DNA of 34,340 bases from Rhodobiaceae bacterium (GCA_027352645.1 DAIEIL010000054.1:1-34340); one strand, 5' to 3'. Counted from the stretch's first letter, positions 14,893-22,072 are shown. The notes: generated by a model from the letters alone, not told the origin. Program-made: numbers and translations.

Positions 14893-16032
14893 ATGGCATT
14901 GGTACTGACCGAGGAACAACAGCTTCTTCGCGACACGGCAACCCAGTTCTTTCAGGAGCGCGTTCCCGTTGCCAACCTGCGCAGGCTTCGCGACACGAAG
15001 GAGCCCGCAGGCTTCGACCGCGGCGCCTGGAAGGAAATGGCCGATCTCGGCTTCGCGGGCATCCTGATCTCGGAGAAATACGGCGGCACGGATTTCGGCC
15101 CCGTCGGTCTCGGCCTCGTGCTCGAACAGGCGGGCCGTACGCTCGCCGCGAGCCCGCTCGTCTCGACGGTTCTGCTCTGCGGCTCCGCCGTGCAGCTCGC
15201 GGGCAGCGCGACGCAGCGCCAGGAGATTTTGCCCGCGATCGCGGCTGGCGAACTCATCATGGCGCTCACGCTTGAAGAAGGCGCGCACCACAATCCGACG
15301 CGCATCGCAACGCGCGCCGTGAGCGAGGGTTCCTCCTATCGCATCTCCGGCAAGAAGACCTTCGTGCTCGACGGCCATGTCGCCGACCGCCTGATCGTTG
15401 CCGCACGGACATCAGGCAAGGAGGACGACAAGTCCGGCATCACGCTCTTCCTCGTCGATGCGAAGACGAAGGGCGTTTCGATCCAGCGCACGTTGATGGT
15501 CGACAGTCGCAACGCCGCCAACATCTCCTTCGATAATGTCGTCGTCTCCGCCGATAACGTGCTGGGCTCCGTGGACGGCGGCACGGATGTGCTCGATCAG
15601 GTTCTCGACATTGCCCGCGTCGGGCTTTCCGCCGAGCTTCTCGGTCTCGTTCAGGCGGTCTTCGACCAGACGGTCACCTACCTGAAAGAGCGCAAGCAGT
15701 TCGGCGTGGTGATTGGCTCGTTCCAGGCGCTGAAGCATCGCGCGGCAGACATGTTCGCCGAGATCGAACTTTGCCGCTCGGTCGTGCTCGATGCGCTTTC
15801 CGCGCTCGAGGCACGGCGGAACGACGTGCCGCAGGCGGCGAGCCTCGCCAAGGCGCGGCTTTCCGACACGGCCCGCCTCGTCACCAATGAAGGCCTCCAG
15901 ATGCATGGCGGCATGGGCATGACCGACCAGTTCGATGTCGGCCTCTACATGAAGCGTGCCCGCGTGGCCGCCGCCACCTTCGGCGATGGCAATTTCCACC
16001 GGGACCGCTACGCCGCGCTCGAAGGCTTCTGA
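14893..16032 (+). CDS. Acyl-CoA dehydrogenase-like subunit lacking the catalytic glutamate
   Basis: 379 residues. The fold is complete, with the C-terminal FAD-contact motifs ERKQFG (266-271) and QMHGGMGMTDQ (337-347). The first catalytic-Glu position carries Ala241 (LDIARVGLS) and the C-terminal position reads FGDGN (Asp365 where MCAD has Glu). The middle-domain TEPxAGSD motif is replaced by LEEGAHHNPTRI. These losses complement the partner at 13645, which has the base but lacks the FAD motifs. The gene starts 60 bp after its partner with only a weak AAAGAG site, so it may depend on read-through translation. A strong terminator follows. An inactive paralogue is the alternative, but intact FAD residues argue for a working heteromer. 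Confidence 0.9.
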   Translation: MALVLTEEQQLLRDTATQFFQERVPVANLRRLRDTKEPAGFDRGAWKEMADLGFAGILISEKYGGTDFGPVGLGLVLEQAGRTLAASPLVSTVLLCGSAVQLAGSATQRQEILPAIAAGELIMALTLEEGAHHNPTRIATRAVSEGSSYRISGKKTFVLDGHVADRLIVAARTSGKEDDKSGITLFLVDAKTKGVSIQRTLMVDSRNAANISFDNVVVSADNVLGSVDGGTDVLDQVLDIARVGLSAELLGLVQAVFDQTVTYLKERKQFGVVIGSFQALKHRAADMFAEIELCRSVVLDALSALEARRNDVPQAASLAKARLSDTARLVTNEGLQMHGGMGMTDQFDVGLYMKRARVAAATFGDGNFHRDRYAALEGF

Positions 16033-16039
16033 GCGATCA

Positions 16040-16075
16040 GCCGCCCGCCGAAACCACCGGCGGGCGGCTTTGTTT
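16040..16075 (+). terminator. Rho-independent terminator after the acyl-CoA dehydrogenase pair
   Basis: A perfect 11-bp stem GCCGCCCGCCG (16040-16050) with CGGCGGGCGGC (16058-16068), loop AAACCAC, then TTTGTTT. It begins 8 bp after the stop codon. Confidence 0.88.
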
Positions 16076-16151
16076 CCCACCATTATGGCGACGAAACGGC
16101 GTCGAACACTTGTTTGAACGCGGGGCCTTCCCAGATTTAATGATGGCTTTC

Positions 16152-16178
16152 TTGACAGGCCCGGCGCCCCGGTATGTG
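16152..16178 (+). promoter_or_regulatory. Candidate promoter of the small secreted protein gene
   Basis: A perfect -35 TTGACA (16152-16157) is followed after 15 bp by TATGTG (16173-16178), or after 17 bp by TGTGCT. The 12-mer TTTCTTGACAGG around the -35 recurs exactly in front of the esterase gene at 17502-17513. Confidence 0.45.
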
Positions 16179-16227
16179 CTTGGCCTTAGAGTTCCCCTTG
16201 GGGAACGTCCAGATTCGGAGCAGACCC

Positions 16228-16539
16228 ATGCGCAAGATCGCTCTTGCAGCCCTTGCAGGCACCGCCGGCCTTCTGGCCGCCGCCGCGCCGTCATATGCGT
16301 TCACGACCTATCAGGTGCAGACCGACGGCTCCAACGCCGCCAAGTACACCGACCAGAGCGTGGGCAATTCGAGCAACAATGGCGGCTTCAGCTTCTCCAT
16401 GAAGAGCAGCGAGGACAGCACCGATAATTTCGGAGTGCCGGGCGCTTACAACAATCCCGACAACGCCAATTCCCAGCAGGCCCCCTCGCGCGACATGGGC
16501 TGGCAGGGCACGGGCTATTACCTTCGCCCCAATAACTGA
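16228..16539 (+). CDS. Small secreted Asn/Ser/Gly-rich hypothetical protein
   Basis: 103 residues. The signal peptide is textbook: MRKIALAALAGTAGLLAAAA then PSYA-FTT, with cleavage after residue 24. The mature 79 residues are rich in Asn, Ser, Gly and Gln, contain no cysteine, and end in DMGWQGTGYYLRPNN. I recognise no domain. Low complexity of this kind suggests a disordered or surface/envelope protein. The ATG at 16228 is chosen because the signal peptide starts there; the frame is open upstream to 16174 without purpose. It has its own promoter and a strong terminator, so it is a stand-alone, probably abundant transcript. Function unknown. Confidence 0.75.
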   Translation: MRKIALAALAGTAGLLAAAAPSYAFTTYQVQTDGSNAAKYTDQSVGNSSNNGGFSFSMKSSEDSTDNFGVPGAYNNPDNANSQQAPSRDMGWQGTGYYLRPNN

Positions 16540-16559
16540 CCCTTGACGTTTCAAGCCGA

Positions 16560-16594
16560 AAGGCGCGGTGCTCAAAGGCGCCGCGCCTTTTTTC
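16560..16594 (+). terminator. Rho-independent terminator after the small secreted protein gene
   Basis: An 11-12 bp stem with one G-U pair (16560-16571 with 16578-16589), loop TCAAAG, and a run of six T at 16588-16593. Confidence 0.9.
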
Positions 16595-16705
16595 TTTGGT
16601 CATCCGGATACTCGACAAGCAGGCCCCCCCGCCCCATACTGCGCCGCGCGCCGGGCGAGGCCTCGCGCCATTGATCCAGTATCCAGAGAACGACGAGACA
16701 CCGGT

Positions 16706-16945
16706 ATGGCTGACGATACGAAACCGAGCGATCTGCCCGAACGCATCACCGTGCTGGCCCGGGACTTCACGCCCGCCGCCATGGAGTTCCATCGCCGGAA
16801 CATGAGCGAGAAGGGCTACCGCATGGAAGGCCAGATCGTTCAGCGCCGGTTCCAGATGATCGAGGGCCTGGGCGCTCCGAAAGACCTTTTCGACGGTGAG
16901 CTTTTCTACGCGGCCACCTTCGTCCGCAAGGGCGACGAGAAGTAA
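16706..16945 (+). CDS. Small conserved-looking hypothetical protein
   Basis: 79 residues from ATG 16706, with no signal peptide or membrane segment. The sequence is compact and charged: LPERITVLARDFTPAAMEFH, then RRNMSEKGYRMEGQIVQRRF and a C-terminal ELFYAATFVRKGDEK. This suggests one helix packed on two or three strands, and the ending looks like a beta strand of a small dimeric protein. No family recognised. The ribosome-binding site is weak (GAGACACCGGT). The frame is open further upstream, but that part is in the terminator of the preceding gene. Codon use matches its neighbours, supporting a real gene. Confidence 0.65.
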   Translation: MADDTKPSDLPERITVLARDFTPAAMEFHRRNMSEKGYRMEGQIVQRRFQMIEGLGAPKDLFDGELFYAATFVRKGDEK

Positions 16946-17195
16946 TCTCTTCCCGTCTGCAAACGGGACAGGGGCGAATTACCCCACATAACCAAGGCAT
17001 TGCGGGCGGAGCAAAAGACGCCCGCTGGCGTCCCTTCGCGGCCAAACGCTGTTGACTTGGGCAAACTAATCTTGTCTGCTTTCTTGGCAATCGACATTTT
17101 GGCCTGCCTTGGCTGATTTGCCCTACGGGCCTTTCAAGACACTTCCAAAAATCAGGTTGTCATCATCAGCCGCGCGATGGGAGCGTGGTTATTAC

Positions 17196-17216
17196 CGCAC
17201 GCAAGTGCGCAAGGAG
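17196..17216 (+). promoter_or_regulatory. Leader hairpin and Shine-Dalgarno of the cold-shock gene
   Basis: A 5-bp stem CGCAC/GTGCG closed by a GCAA (GNRA) tetraloop sits one base before the AAGGAG at 17211-17216. It ends a long leader: the gap 16946-17222 is 277 bp. A possible promoter is TTGACT at 17052-17057 with a weak TCTGCT 17 bp on. Cold-shock genes often carry long structured leaders; a thermosensing role here is inferred. Confidence 0.4.
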
Positions 17217-17222
17217 ACCCAA

Positions 17223-17426
17223 ATGGCTACTGGTACTGTGAAGTGGTTCAATGCTCAGAAGGGCTACGGCTTCATTCAGCCGTCCGACGGCGGTCGCGAT
17301 GTGTTCGTGCACATCAGCGCTGTTGAGCGCGCCGGCCTCAGCACGCTCAACGAAGGTCAGAAGATCAACTATGAGCTCGTGACCGAGAAGGGCAAGACGT
17401 CTGCCGCGAACCTCACGGTCGCGTAA
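17223..17426 (+). CDS. Cold-shock protein (CspA family)
   Basis: 67 residues, a single cold-shock domain. The RNA-binding motifs RNP1 (KGYGFIQP) and RNP2 (DVFVHISA) are intact, and the N-terminal ATGTVKWFNAQ is the family hallmark. These five-stranded OB-fold proteins bind single-stranded RNA and DNA and melt structure in mRNA. The ATG at 17223 follows AAGGAGACCCAA. It is a monocistronic unit with a long upstream leader and a terminator right after it. Cold-induced versus constitutive paralogues cannot be told apart from sequence alone, so no numbered symbol is given. Confidence 0.96.
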   Translation: MATGTVKWFNAQKGYGFIQPSDGGRDVFVHISAVERAGLSTLNEGQKINYELVTEKGKTSAANLTVA

Positions 17427-17452
17427 TTCGCCTTCGGCTTTACAAAAATCGG

Positions 17453-17485
17453 TGGCCGGGCCTAGTGCCCGGCCATTTTGCTTTT
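17453..17485 (+). terminator. Rho-independent terminator after the cold-shock gene
   Basis: A perfect 9-bp stem TGGCCGGGC (17453-17461) with GCCCGGCCA (17467-17475), loop CTAGT, then TTTTGCTTTTG. Confidence 0.88.
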
Positions 17486-17505
17486 GCGGCCCCGTCCAGC
17501 GTTTC

Positions 17506-17534
17506 TTGACAGGATGCGCCCGGACCGGTTGCAT
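17506..17534 (+). promoter_or_regulatory. Promoter of the esterase-GST unit
   Basis: A perfect -35 TTGACA (17506-17511), 17-bp spacer, and TTGCAT (17529-17534). The surrounding 12-mer TTTCTTGACAGG (17502-17513) is identical to one upstream of the small secreted protein gene (16148-16159). Confidence 0.5.
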
Positions 17535-17587
17535 CGGCACACAAGCATTACACATCAATAATCGGCACATACCCCGGGGGAAACGAA

Positions 17588-18511
17588 ATGAGCCTGCAGC
17601 TTCTTCTCATCAATCCGATGCTGCGTTTTCAGGTGAAGCGCCGCTTCAAGAAAAGCCCGGATGTGATGACACTCCGTCCCGTCATGCAGGCGACGGAGCC
17701 GCAGAACGCGAAGCTCCCCGCCGACGTCACCGTTGAACAGATCGCGCTTGGCGGCGTCCCGGTGGAAAAACTCACCGCGACCGGCGCGGAGAGCAGCGGC
17801 GCCTTCTTCTACATTCACGGCGGCGGCTGGGTCGCCGGATCGCCACGTACGCACCGCCCGCTTACGCACCGGCTCGCGACGCAGACCGGCATGGCCGTCT
17901 ATGCCGTCGACTACCGGCTCGCGCCGGAACATGTCTTCCCGGCCGGTCTCGACGATTGCGTCGCGGCCTATCGCGCGCTTCTCGAAAAAGTGCCCGCTCA
18001 TGAGATCGTGGTCGGCGGCGACAGTGCGGGCGGCAATCTTGCCCTCGCGCTTGCGCTGCGGCTCAAGGCAGAAGGCATTCCGCTTCCCGCCGCCCTCGTC
18101 TGCCTCTCGCCCGCGACGGATCTCGCGGCGATAGGCGGCTCGCGCATAAGCAACGCGAAGCGCGACGCCCTCTTCGTCGAGGAAATGATGGAAACGGTGG
18201 AAGGCCGCTACTGCCCCGGCGCCGATCCACACAATCCCTATATCTCGCCGCTTCACGGCGACGTCGCCGATCTTCCGCCTACGCTCTTCCATGTCGGGGA
18301 CACGGAAATGTTACTCGACGACTCCACGCGCATGGCCGACAAAATGCGCGCGGCGGCGGTTCCCGTGACGATCAAGGTATGGCCCAAGGTGCCGCATGTC
18401 TGGCACCTGATGGCGGACCTCCTGCCGGAAGCGCGGCAGGCGATCGACGAGATCGTCGTCTTCGTCCAGGTGCATCGTCGCACCGCGTCAGCGTTGGAGA
18501 GGGCCTCATGA
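17588..18511 (+). CDS. Alpha/beta hydrolase, hormone-sensitive-lipase family esterase
   Basis: 307 residues. The HSL signature HGGGW (77-81) forms the oxyanion hole, GGDSAGGN places the nucleophile at Ser146, and VPHVWH gives His270. The acid lies in VGDTEMLLDDS (Glu240 or a neighbouring Asp; most relatives have Asp). DYRLAPEHVFPAGLDD is also typical of the family. These enzymes hydrolyse short- to medium-chain esters in the cytosol. The ATG at 17588 follows GGGGGA. The stop overlaps the start of the GST gene (ATGA, 18508-18511), so the pair is translationally coupled. Substrate unknown. Confidence 0.92.
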   Translation: MSLQLLLINPMLRFQVKRRFKKSPDVMTLRPVMQATEPQNAKLPADVTVEQIALGGVPVEKLTATGAESSGAFFYIHGGGWVAGSPRTHRPLTHRLATQTGMAVYAVDYRLAPEHVFPAGLDDCVAAYRALLEKVPAHEIVVGGDSAGGNLALALALRLKAEGIPLPAALVCLSPATDLAAIGGSRISNAKRDALFVEEMMETVEGRYCPGADPHNPYISPLHGDVADLPPTLFHVGDTEMLLDDSTRMADKMRAAAVPVTIKVWPKVPHVWHLMADLLPEARQAIDEIVVFVQVHRRTASALERAS

Positions 18512-19131
18512 TAAAAGTTCACCATCTCAACAATTCGCGTTCGCAGCGTATCCTCTGGCTCCTGGAGGAACTCGACGTTCCCTATGAGATCGTCCACTAC
18601 CAGCGCGACGCGGTGACCAATCTCGCGCCGCCGGAGTTGAAGGCGATCCATCCGCTCGGCAAGTCGCCGGTCATCACGGATGGCGACCTCCCCGTCGCGG
18701 AGTCGGGCGCCATCGTCGAATATCTGGTGCGGAAATATGGCAAGGGCCGCTTCGCCCCTGCCGAAACCTCGCCGGCCTATGTGCCCTATCTCCAATGGAT
18801 GCATTTCGCGGAAGGCTCGGCCATGCTGCCGCTGCTGCTCGCCCTTTATGTGGGACGGCTTGGCGATGCGGGCGCGCCGCTCCATCCGCGCATCTTCGGC
18901 GAAATCGCGAACCACCTCTCCTACATGAACAACGCCATAAAAAAGGGCGGTTATCTGCTCGGCGAGGAATTCAGTGCCGCCGATATTCTCAACTCCTTCG
19001 TGCTCGAAGCGGCGAAGGTGCGCGGGCTTCTCGGCGACTATCCAAACCTCGTCGATCTTCTCGCGCGGCTTCAGGAGCGGCCCGCCTATCAGCGCGCGCT
19101 GACCCGCGGCGGCCCCTATGCCTTCGCCTGA
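18508..19131 (+). CDS. Glutathione S-transferase
   Basis: 207 residues. The N-terminal thioredoxin-like domain carries HHLNNSRSQRILWLLEELDV (Ser10 and Ser12 are candidate glutathione-activating residues), HPLGKSPVITDGD with the cis-Pro, and ESGAIVEYLV, the glutathione gamma-glutamyl contact. The C-terminal all-helical domain ends with FSAADILNSFVLEAA and YPNLVDLLARLQERPAYQRAL, typical of bacterial GSTs. It begins inside the stop of the esterase gene, so both are one transcript. Likely conjugates or reduces electrophiles; the pairing with an esterase suggests xenobiotic or ester handling, which is inference. Confidence 0.93.
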   Translation: MIKVHHLNNSRSQRILWLLEELDVPYEIVHYQRDAVTNLAPPELKAIHPLGKSPVITDGDLPVAESGAIVEYLVRKYGKGRFAPAETSPAYVPYLQWMHFAEGSAMLPLLLALYVGRLGDAGAPLHPRIFGEIANHLSYMNNAIKKGGYLLGEEFSAADILNSFVLEAAKVRGLLGDYPNLVDLLARLQERPAYQRALTRGGPYAFA

Positions 19132-19147
19132 GACAGGGCACTAACCG

Positions 19148-19762
19148 GTGGGTGACCTTGTCCATGCGCTCGTAGACTTCATCAGGCTGCATGCCGAGTG
19201 GACCGGCCCCATTATCTTTCTCGTCGCCTTCGGCGAGTCCTTCGCTTTCGTAAGCCTCCTCGTTCCCGGCACGGCGATCATGGTCGCCGCCGGAGCACTG
19301 GTGCATGACGGCACCGTGCCTGTCATCCCACTTCTCGTCGGCGGAATTGCGGGCGCAACGCTGTGCGACGGCATTTCCTATTGGCTGGGGCTTCGTTTCG
19401 GCCACCTCGTCCCCGGCATGTGGCCCTTCAGGACGCGGCCCGAACTGCTTGCCAACGGGCATCGCTTCTTCGAGAGGCATGGCGGCAAAAGCGTCTTCAT
19501 CGGCCGCTTCTTCGGCCCCGTGCGCGCCGTCATCCCGCTCATCGCGGGCATGATGGAAATGCCGGCGGGACGCTTCTGGCTGGCGAACATCCTCTCCGGC
19601 CTCATCTGGGCGCCGATCCTTCTCGTCCCCGGCATCGCCGCGACCGCCCTCTGGCAATTCCTGGAGAGCGAAGAAGGCTGGATACCCTATGCGCTCACCG
19701 GCACGTTCCTTGTCGCCGCCGCTTGCGCGTGGGTCGTCTGGACCTATCGCCGCAAGGGCTGA
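19148..19762 (+). CDS. DedA/SNARE-associated family membrane protein
   Basis: 204 residues, with hydrophobic segments at about 17-50, 55-75, 130-160 and 178-198. The family motif GRFFGPVRAVIPLIAGMMEM is at about 118-137, and ESFAFVSLLVPGTAIMVAAG is the conserved first re-entrant segment. DedA proteins sit in the inner membrane and are linked to lipid flipping (undecaprenyl phosphate, phosphatidylethanolamine) and proton-motive-force dependent transport. The start is GTG at 19148, 16 bp after the GST stop, so it may share the esterase-GST transcript. It is convergent with the YbhB-like gene, 5 bp between stops. Confidence 0.92.
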   Translation: MGDLVHALVDFIRLHAEWTGPIIFLVAFGESFAFVSLLVPGTAIMVAAGALVHDGTVPVIPLLVGGIAGATLCDGISYWLGLRFGHLVPGMWPFRTRPELLANGHRFFERHGGKSVFIGRFFGPVRAVIPLIAGMMEMPAGRFWLANILSGLIWAPILLVPGIAATALWQFLESEEGWIPYALTGTFLVAAACAWVVWTYRRKG

Positions 19763-19767
19763 CGCGC

Positions 19768-20325
19768 TCAAGGCCTTCCATAGAGGAACTGGGCGGTTGC
19801 CGTGCCGAGTGCGTGGCGGCGGAGCATTTCGAGCGCCTGCGCCCCCTTCACCTTCGGGTCGAGGCCGAGCGCCACAACATCGAGCGCATAGACGGTGAAA
19901 ACATAATGATGCGCGCCGCTGCCCGGTGGCGGGCATGGCCCCTGATATCCGGGCGCGCCGAAATCGGAGCTGCCTTCCACCGCTCCTTGCGGGATGGGAC
20001 CGCCCTCCGGCAGTTGCGCGTTCGTGGGCGGAATGTCGAAGACCAGCCAGTGCCACCAGCCGCGCCCGTTTCGGGCATCCGGATCGAAGAGCGTGACGGC
20101 ATAGCTCCGGGTGCCCGCAGGCGCCCCACTCCAGGCCAGGCCGGGCGACAAGTTGTTTCCGCCGCAGCCGAACTTGTCATGGACGAATTTGGTGGAGGTG
20201 AGCCGCGCGCCGTCCTCGAACGAAGCGCTGGTGACGCGGAATGCATCCGAAGCCCCCGCCGCCATGCCGCCCGCCACGAGCGACAGGAGGAGACCAAGCC
20301 CGCCAACCACTATTGCGCGTATCAT
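19768..20325 (-). CDS. Exported YbhB/YbcL-family (PEBP-like) protein
   Basis: 185 residues. A signal peptide is present (MIRAIVVGGLGLLLSLVAGG then MAAGA-SDA, cleavage near 25). PEBP motifs follow: DPDARNGRGWWHWLVFDIP in the anion-binding pocket and GYQGPCPPPGSGAHHYVFTV. The family, called Raf-kinase-inhibitor-like, binds anionic or phosphorylated ligands; the bacterial role is unclear. I start at ATG 20325, where the signal peptide begins, preceded by GGGAGAGGCGGG. The frame is open to 20463 but that would bury the signal peptide. Confidence 0.9.
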   Translation of the reverse strand: MIRAIVVGGLGLLLSLVAGGMAAGASDAFRVTSASFEDGARLTSTKFVHDKFGCGGNNLSPGLAWSGAPAGTRSYAVTLFDPDARNGRGWWHWLVFDIPPTNAQLPEGGPIPQGAVEGSSDFGAPGYQGPCPPPGSGAHHYVFTVYALDVVALGLDPKVKGAQALEMLRRHALGTATAQFLYGRP

Positions 20326-20441
20326 GAGTCCCGCCTCTCCCGGAGATTGTCGTCCGCCGGTGACTTCCGCCAGACGGCACCTGCACTGTAACAAAACCAT
20401 GATTTGACCCTTGGGGCACCGAAACGGCATCTCTGTGGGCG

Positions 20442-20831
20442 ATGAGCGCATCCTTGCAGACACGCCCGATCGATAGCCACGCCTCCCTGACGGGAGCTCC
20501 GATTTCGTGGCCGCTCCGGATTCTGTTCGCTATTTGCTGCGCGATCGTCGTCCTTGCGGCGGTCCATGGCGACGAACATGGCCGCCGGCCCCGCTTCGTG
20601 TGGCAAAGTGCAGTCGAGGCCAGCAAGGCGGCTGTCCTGCAAACAACCGACGTGAAGCGCGAGGGAGCCACACTCGGCGCCTCGCCTCGCTTCGCGGCGA
20701 TCTCGAACCCGCTGGGTATCCTGCCCGCCGTGGCCGACCTGCGGGACTTCCGACCTGACCGGTCGGAAAATATGGCCCCGGCAAGCCCCTATCTCCGCCC
20801 CTTCAGCAACGCACCCCCGATTCGGGGCTGA
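20442..20831 (+). CDS. Hypothetical protein with one membrane segment
   Basis: 129 residues. Residues about 21-41 (ISWPLRILFAICCAIVVLAAV) form one transmembrane helix; the remaining 85 residues are polar, arginine- and proline-rich and look disordered (ending SPYLRPFSNAPPIRG). No family recognised. The gene is divergent from the YbhB-like gene. Competing open frames exist on the other strand, but the hydrophobic block makes this frame the more credible. The ribosome-binding site is weak. A hairpin without U-tract (20855-20883) follows. Confidence 0.45.
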   Translation: MSASLQTRPIDSHASLTGAPISWPLRILFAICCAIVVLAAVHGDEHGRRPRFVWQSAVEASKAAVLQTTDVKREGATLGASPRFAAISNPLGILPAVADLRDFRPDRSENMAPASPYLRPFSNAPPIRG

Positions 20832-20854
20832 AAAAAGCTTTGGCAAGCACCGAA

Positions 20855-20883
20855 GTCCGCAGCTTGCGATGCAGGCTGCGGAC
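20855..20883. other. Perfect 9-bp inverted repeat upstream of the Pho box
   Basis: GTCCGCAGC (20855-20863) and GCTGCGGAC (20875-20883) with an 11-nt loop. No T-run follows on either strand. It could be a weak Rho-dependent stop for the 20442 gene or part of the pst control region. Confidence 0.35.
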
Positions 20884-20908
20884 CGAGGCTGGGCGGCTAT
20901 TCCGTTTG

Positions 20909-20941
20909 TGTCATATATTTGTCATCGATCTGTCGTAGTCA
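20909..20941 (+). promoter_or_regulatory. Pho box (PhoB-binding direct repeats) upstream of pstS
   Basis: Three tandem 11-bp units start at 20909, 20920 and 20931: TGTCATATATT, TGTCATCGATC and TGTCGTAGTCA. The PhoB consensus unit is a TGTCA core followed by an A/T-rich 4-6 bp, repeated every 11 bp. The pst genes are classic PhoB targets induced by phosphate starvation. A CGTAGT within the third unit could serve as the -10. Confidence 0.85.
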
Positions 20942-20983
20942 GGGGGGCACAGGCCGCCGGCTCGACACAGGGAGTCCAACATC

Positions 20984-22027
20984 ATGCTGAAATCCTTTGG
21001 AAAACTGGGACGTGCGAGCTTCTTCGCTCTGTCCGCTCTCGTCCTCACCACTGCCGCGGAGGCTTCCGACATTTCGGGCGCCGGCGCGACCTTCCCCTAT
21101 CCCGTCTATGCCAAGTGGGCTGAAGCCTATAAGGCGAAGACCGGCGTCGGCATGAACTATCAGTCGATCGGCTCCGGCGGCGGCATCAAGCAGATCAACG
21201 CCAAGACCGTCGACTTCGGTGCGTCCGACAAGCCGCTGACGGCGGACGAGCTCGCCAAGGGCGATCTCATGCAGTTCCCGACGGTCATGGGCGGCGTCGT
21301 CCCGGTCGTCAATCTTGCGGGCATCAAGCCGGGCGAAATCAAACTGACGGGTTCCGTCCTCGCCAATATCTATCTCGGCAAGATTACGAAGTGGAACGCC
21401 CCGGAAATCGCGGCGATCAACAAGGGTGTGAAGCTCCCCGACGCCTCCATCGCGGTGGTCCATCGCTCGGATGGGTCGGGCACGACCTTCAACTTCACCT
21501 ACTACCTCAACGCCGTTGAGCCCGCCTGGGCCGCTGTCGGCGTCAACACCGCCGTCGAATGGCCGGTCGGTCTCGGCGGCAAGGGCAATGAAGGCGTCGC
21601 GGCCATGGTCGGCCAGACGCAGGGCTCCATCGGCTATGTCGAATATGCCTACGCCCTGCAGAACCACCTGACCTACACCGACATGCAGAACAAGGACGGC
21701 AAGTTCGTGAAGCCGAGCTATGAAGCCTTCCAGGCGGCGGCCGCGAATGCCGACTGGGCGAAGGCGCCTGGCTTCTATCTCATCCTCGCCAACCAGCCCG
21801 GAGCGACGAGCTGGCCGATGACGGCTGCGACCTTCATCCTGCTGCACAAGACCCAGGACAAGCCTGAGAATGGCAAGGCCGTTCTGAAGTTCTTCAACTG
21901 GGCCTATGCAGATGGCGACAAGATGGCCAAGGATCTCGACTACGTCCCGATGCCCGACAATGTCGTGAAGCTCGTTGAAGGCAGCTGGAAGCAGGTCGTC
22001 GACGCCTCCGGCAAGCCTGTCTACTAA
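20984..22027 (+). CDS. pstS: Phosphate ABC transporter, periplasmic binding protein
   Basis: 347 residues. Signal peptide MLKSFGKLGR then ASFFALSALVLTTAAEA, cleavage before SDISGAG. ISGAGATFPYPVYAKWAEAY and YQSIGSGGGIKQINAKTVDFGASDKPL are canonical PstS phosphate-binding loops, as is VVHRSDGSGTTFNFTYYL. PstS captures phosphate with high affinity in the periplasm and delivers it to PstC/PstA. It lies directly downstream of a Pho box and starts the pstSCAB operon; a hairpin before pstC probably allows excess PstS. It has no lipoprotein cysteine, so the product is soluble in the periplasm. Confidence 0.97.
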   Translation: MLKSFGKLGRASFFALSALVLTTAAEASDISGAGATFPYPVYAKWAEAYKAKTGVGMNYQSIGSGGGIKQINAKTVDFGASDKPLTADELAKGDLMQFPTVMGGVVPVVNLAGIKPGEIKLTGSVLANIYLGKITKWNAPEIAAINKGVKLPDASIAVVHRSDGSGTTFNFTYYLNAVEPAWAAVGVNTAVEWPVGLGGKGNEGVAAMVGQTQGSIGYVEYAYALQNHLTYTDMQNKDGKFVKPSYEAFQAAAANADWAKAPGFYLILANQPGATSWPMTAATFILLHKTQDKPENGKAVLKFFNWAYADGDKMAKDLDYVPMPDNVVKLVEGSWKQVVDASGKPVY

Positions 22028-22045
22028 CACCTAACCGGCAACAGG

Positions 22046-22072
22046 CGCGGAAGAGGCATCGCCTCTTCCGCG
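22046..22072 (+). terminator. Intercistronic hairpin between pstS and pstC
   Basis: A perfect 12-bp stem CGCGGAAGAGGC (22046-22057) with GCCTCTTCCGCG (22061-22072) and a 3-nt loop ATC, no U-tract. Such elements stabilise the upstream message or attenuate the downstream one, giving more PstS than membrane components. It is not a full terminator. Confidence 0.6.

Noticed and set aside
20322..20846. Minus-strand frames overlapping the 20442 gene and the YbhB-like start
   Set aside because: No signal peptide, hydrophobic segment or motif; the plus-strand frame has a clean membrane helix.
20855..20883. Terminator for the 20442 gene
   Set aside because: Good stem but no U-tract on either strand; kept only as an inverted repeat.
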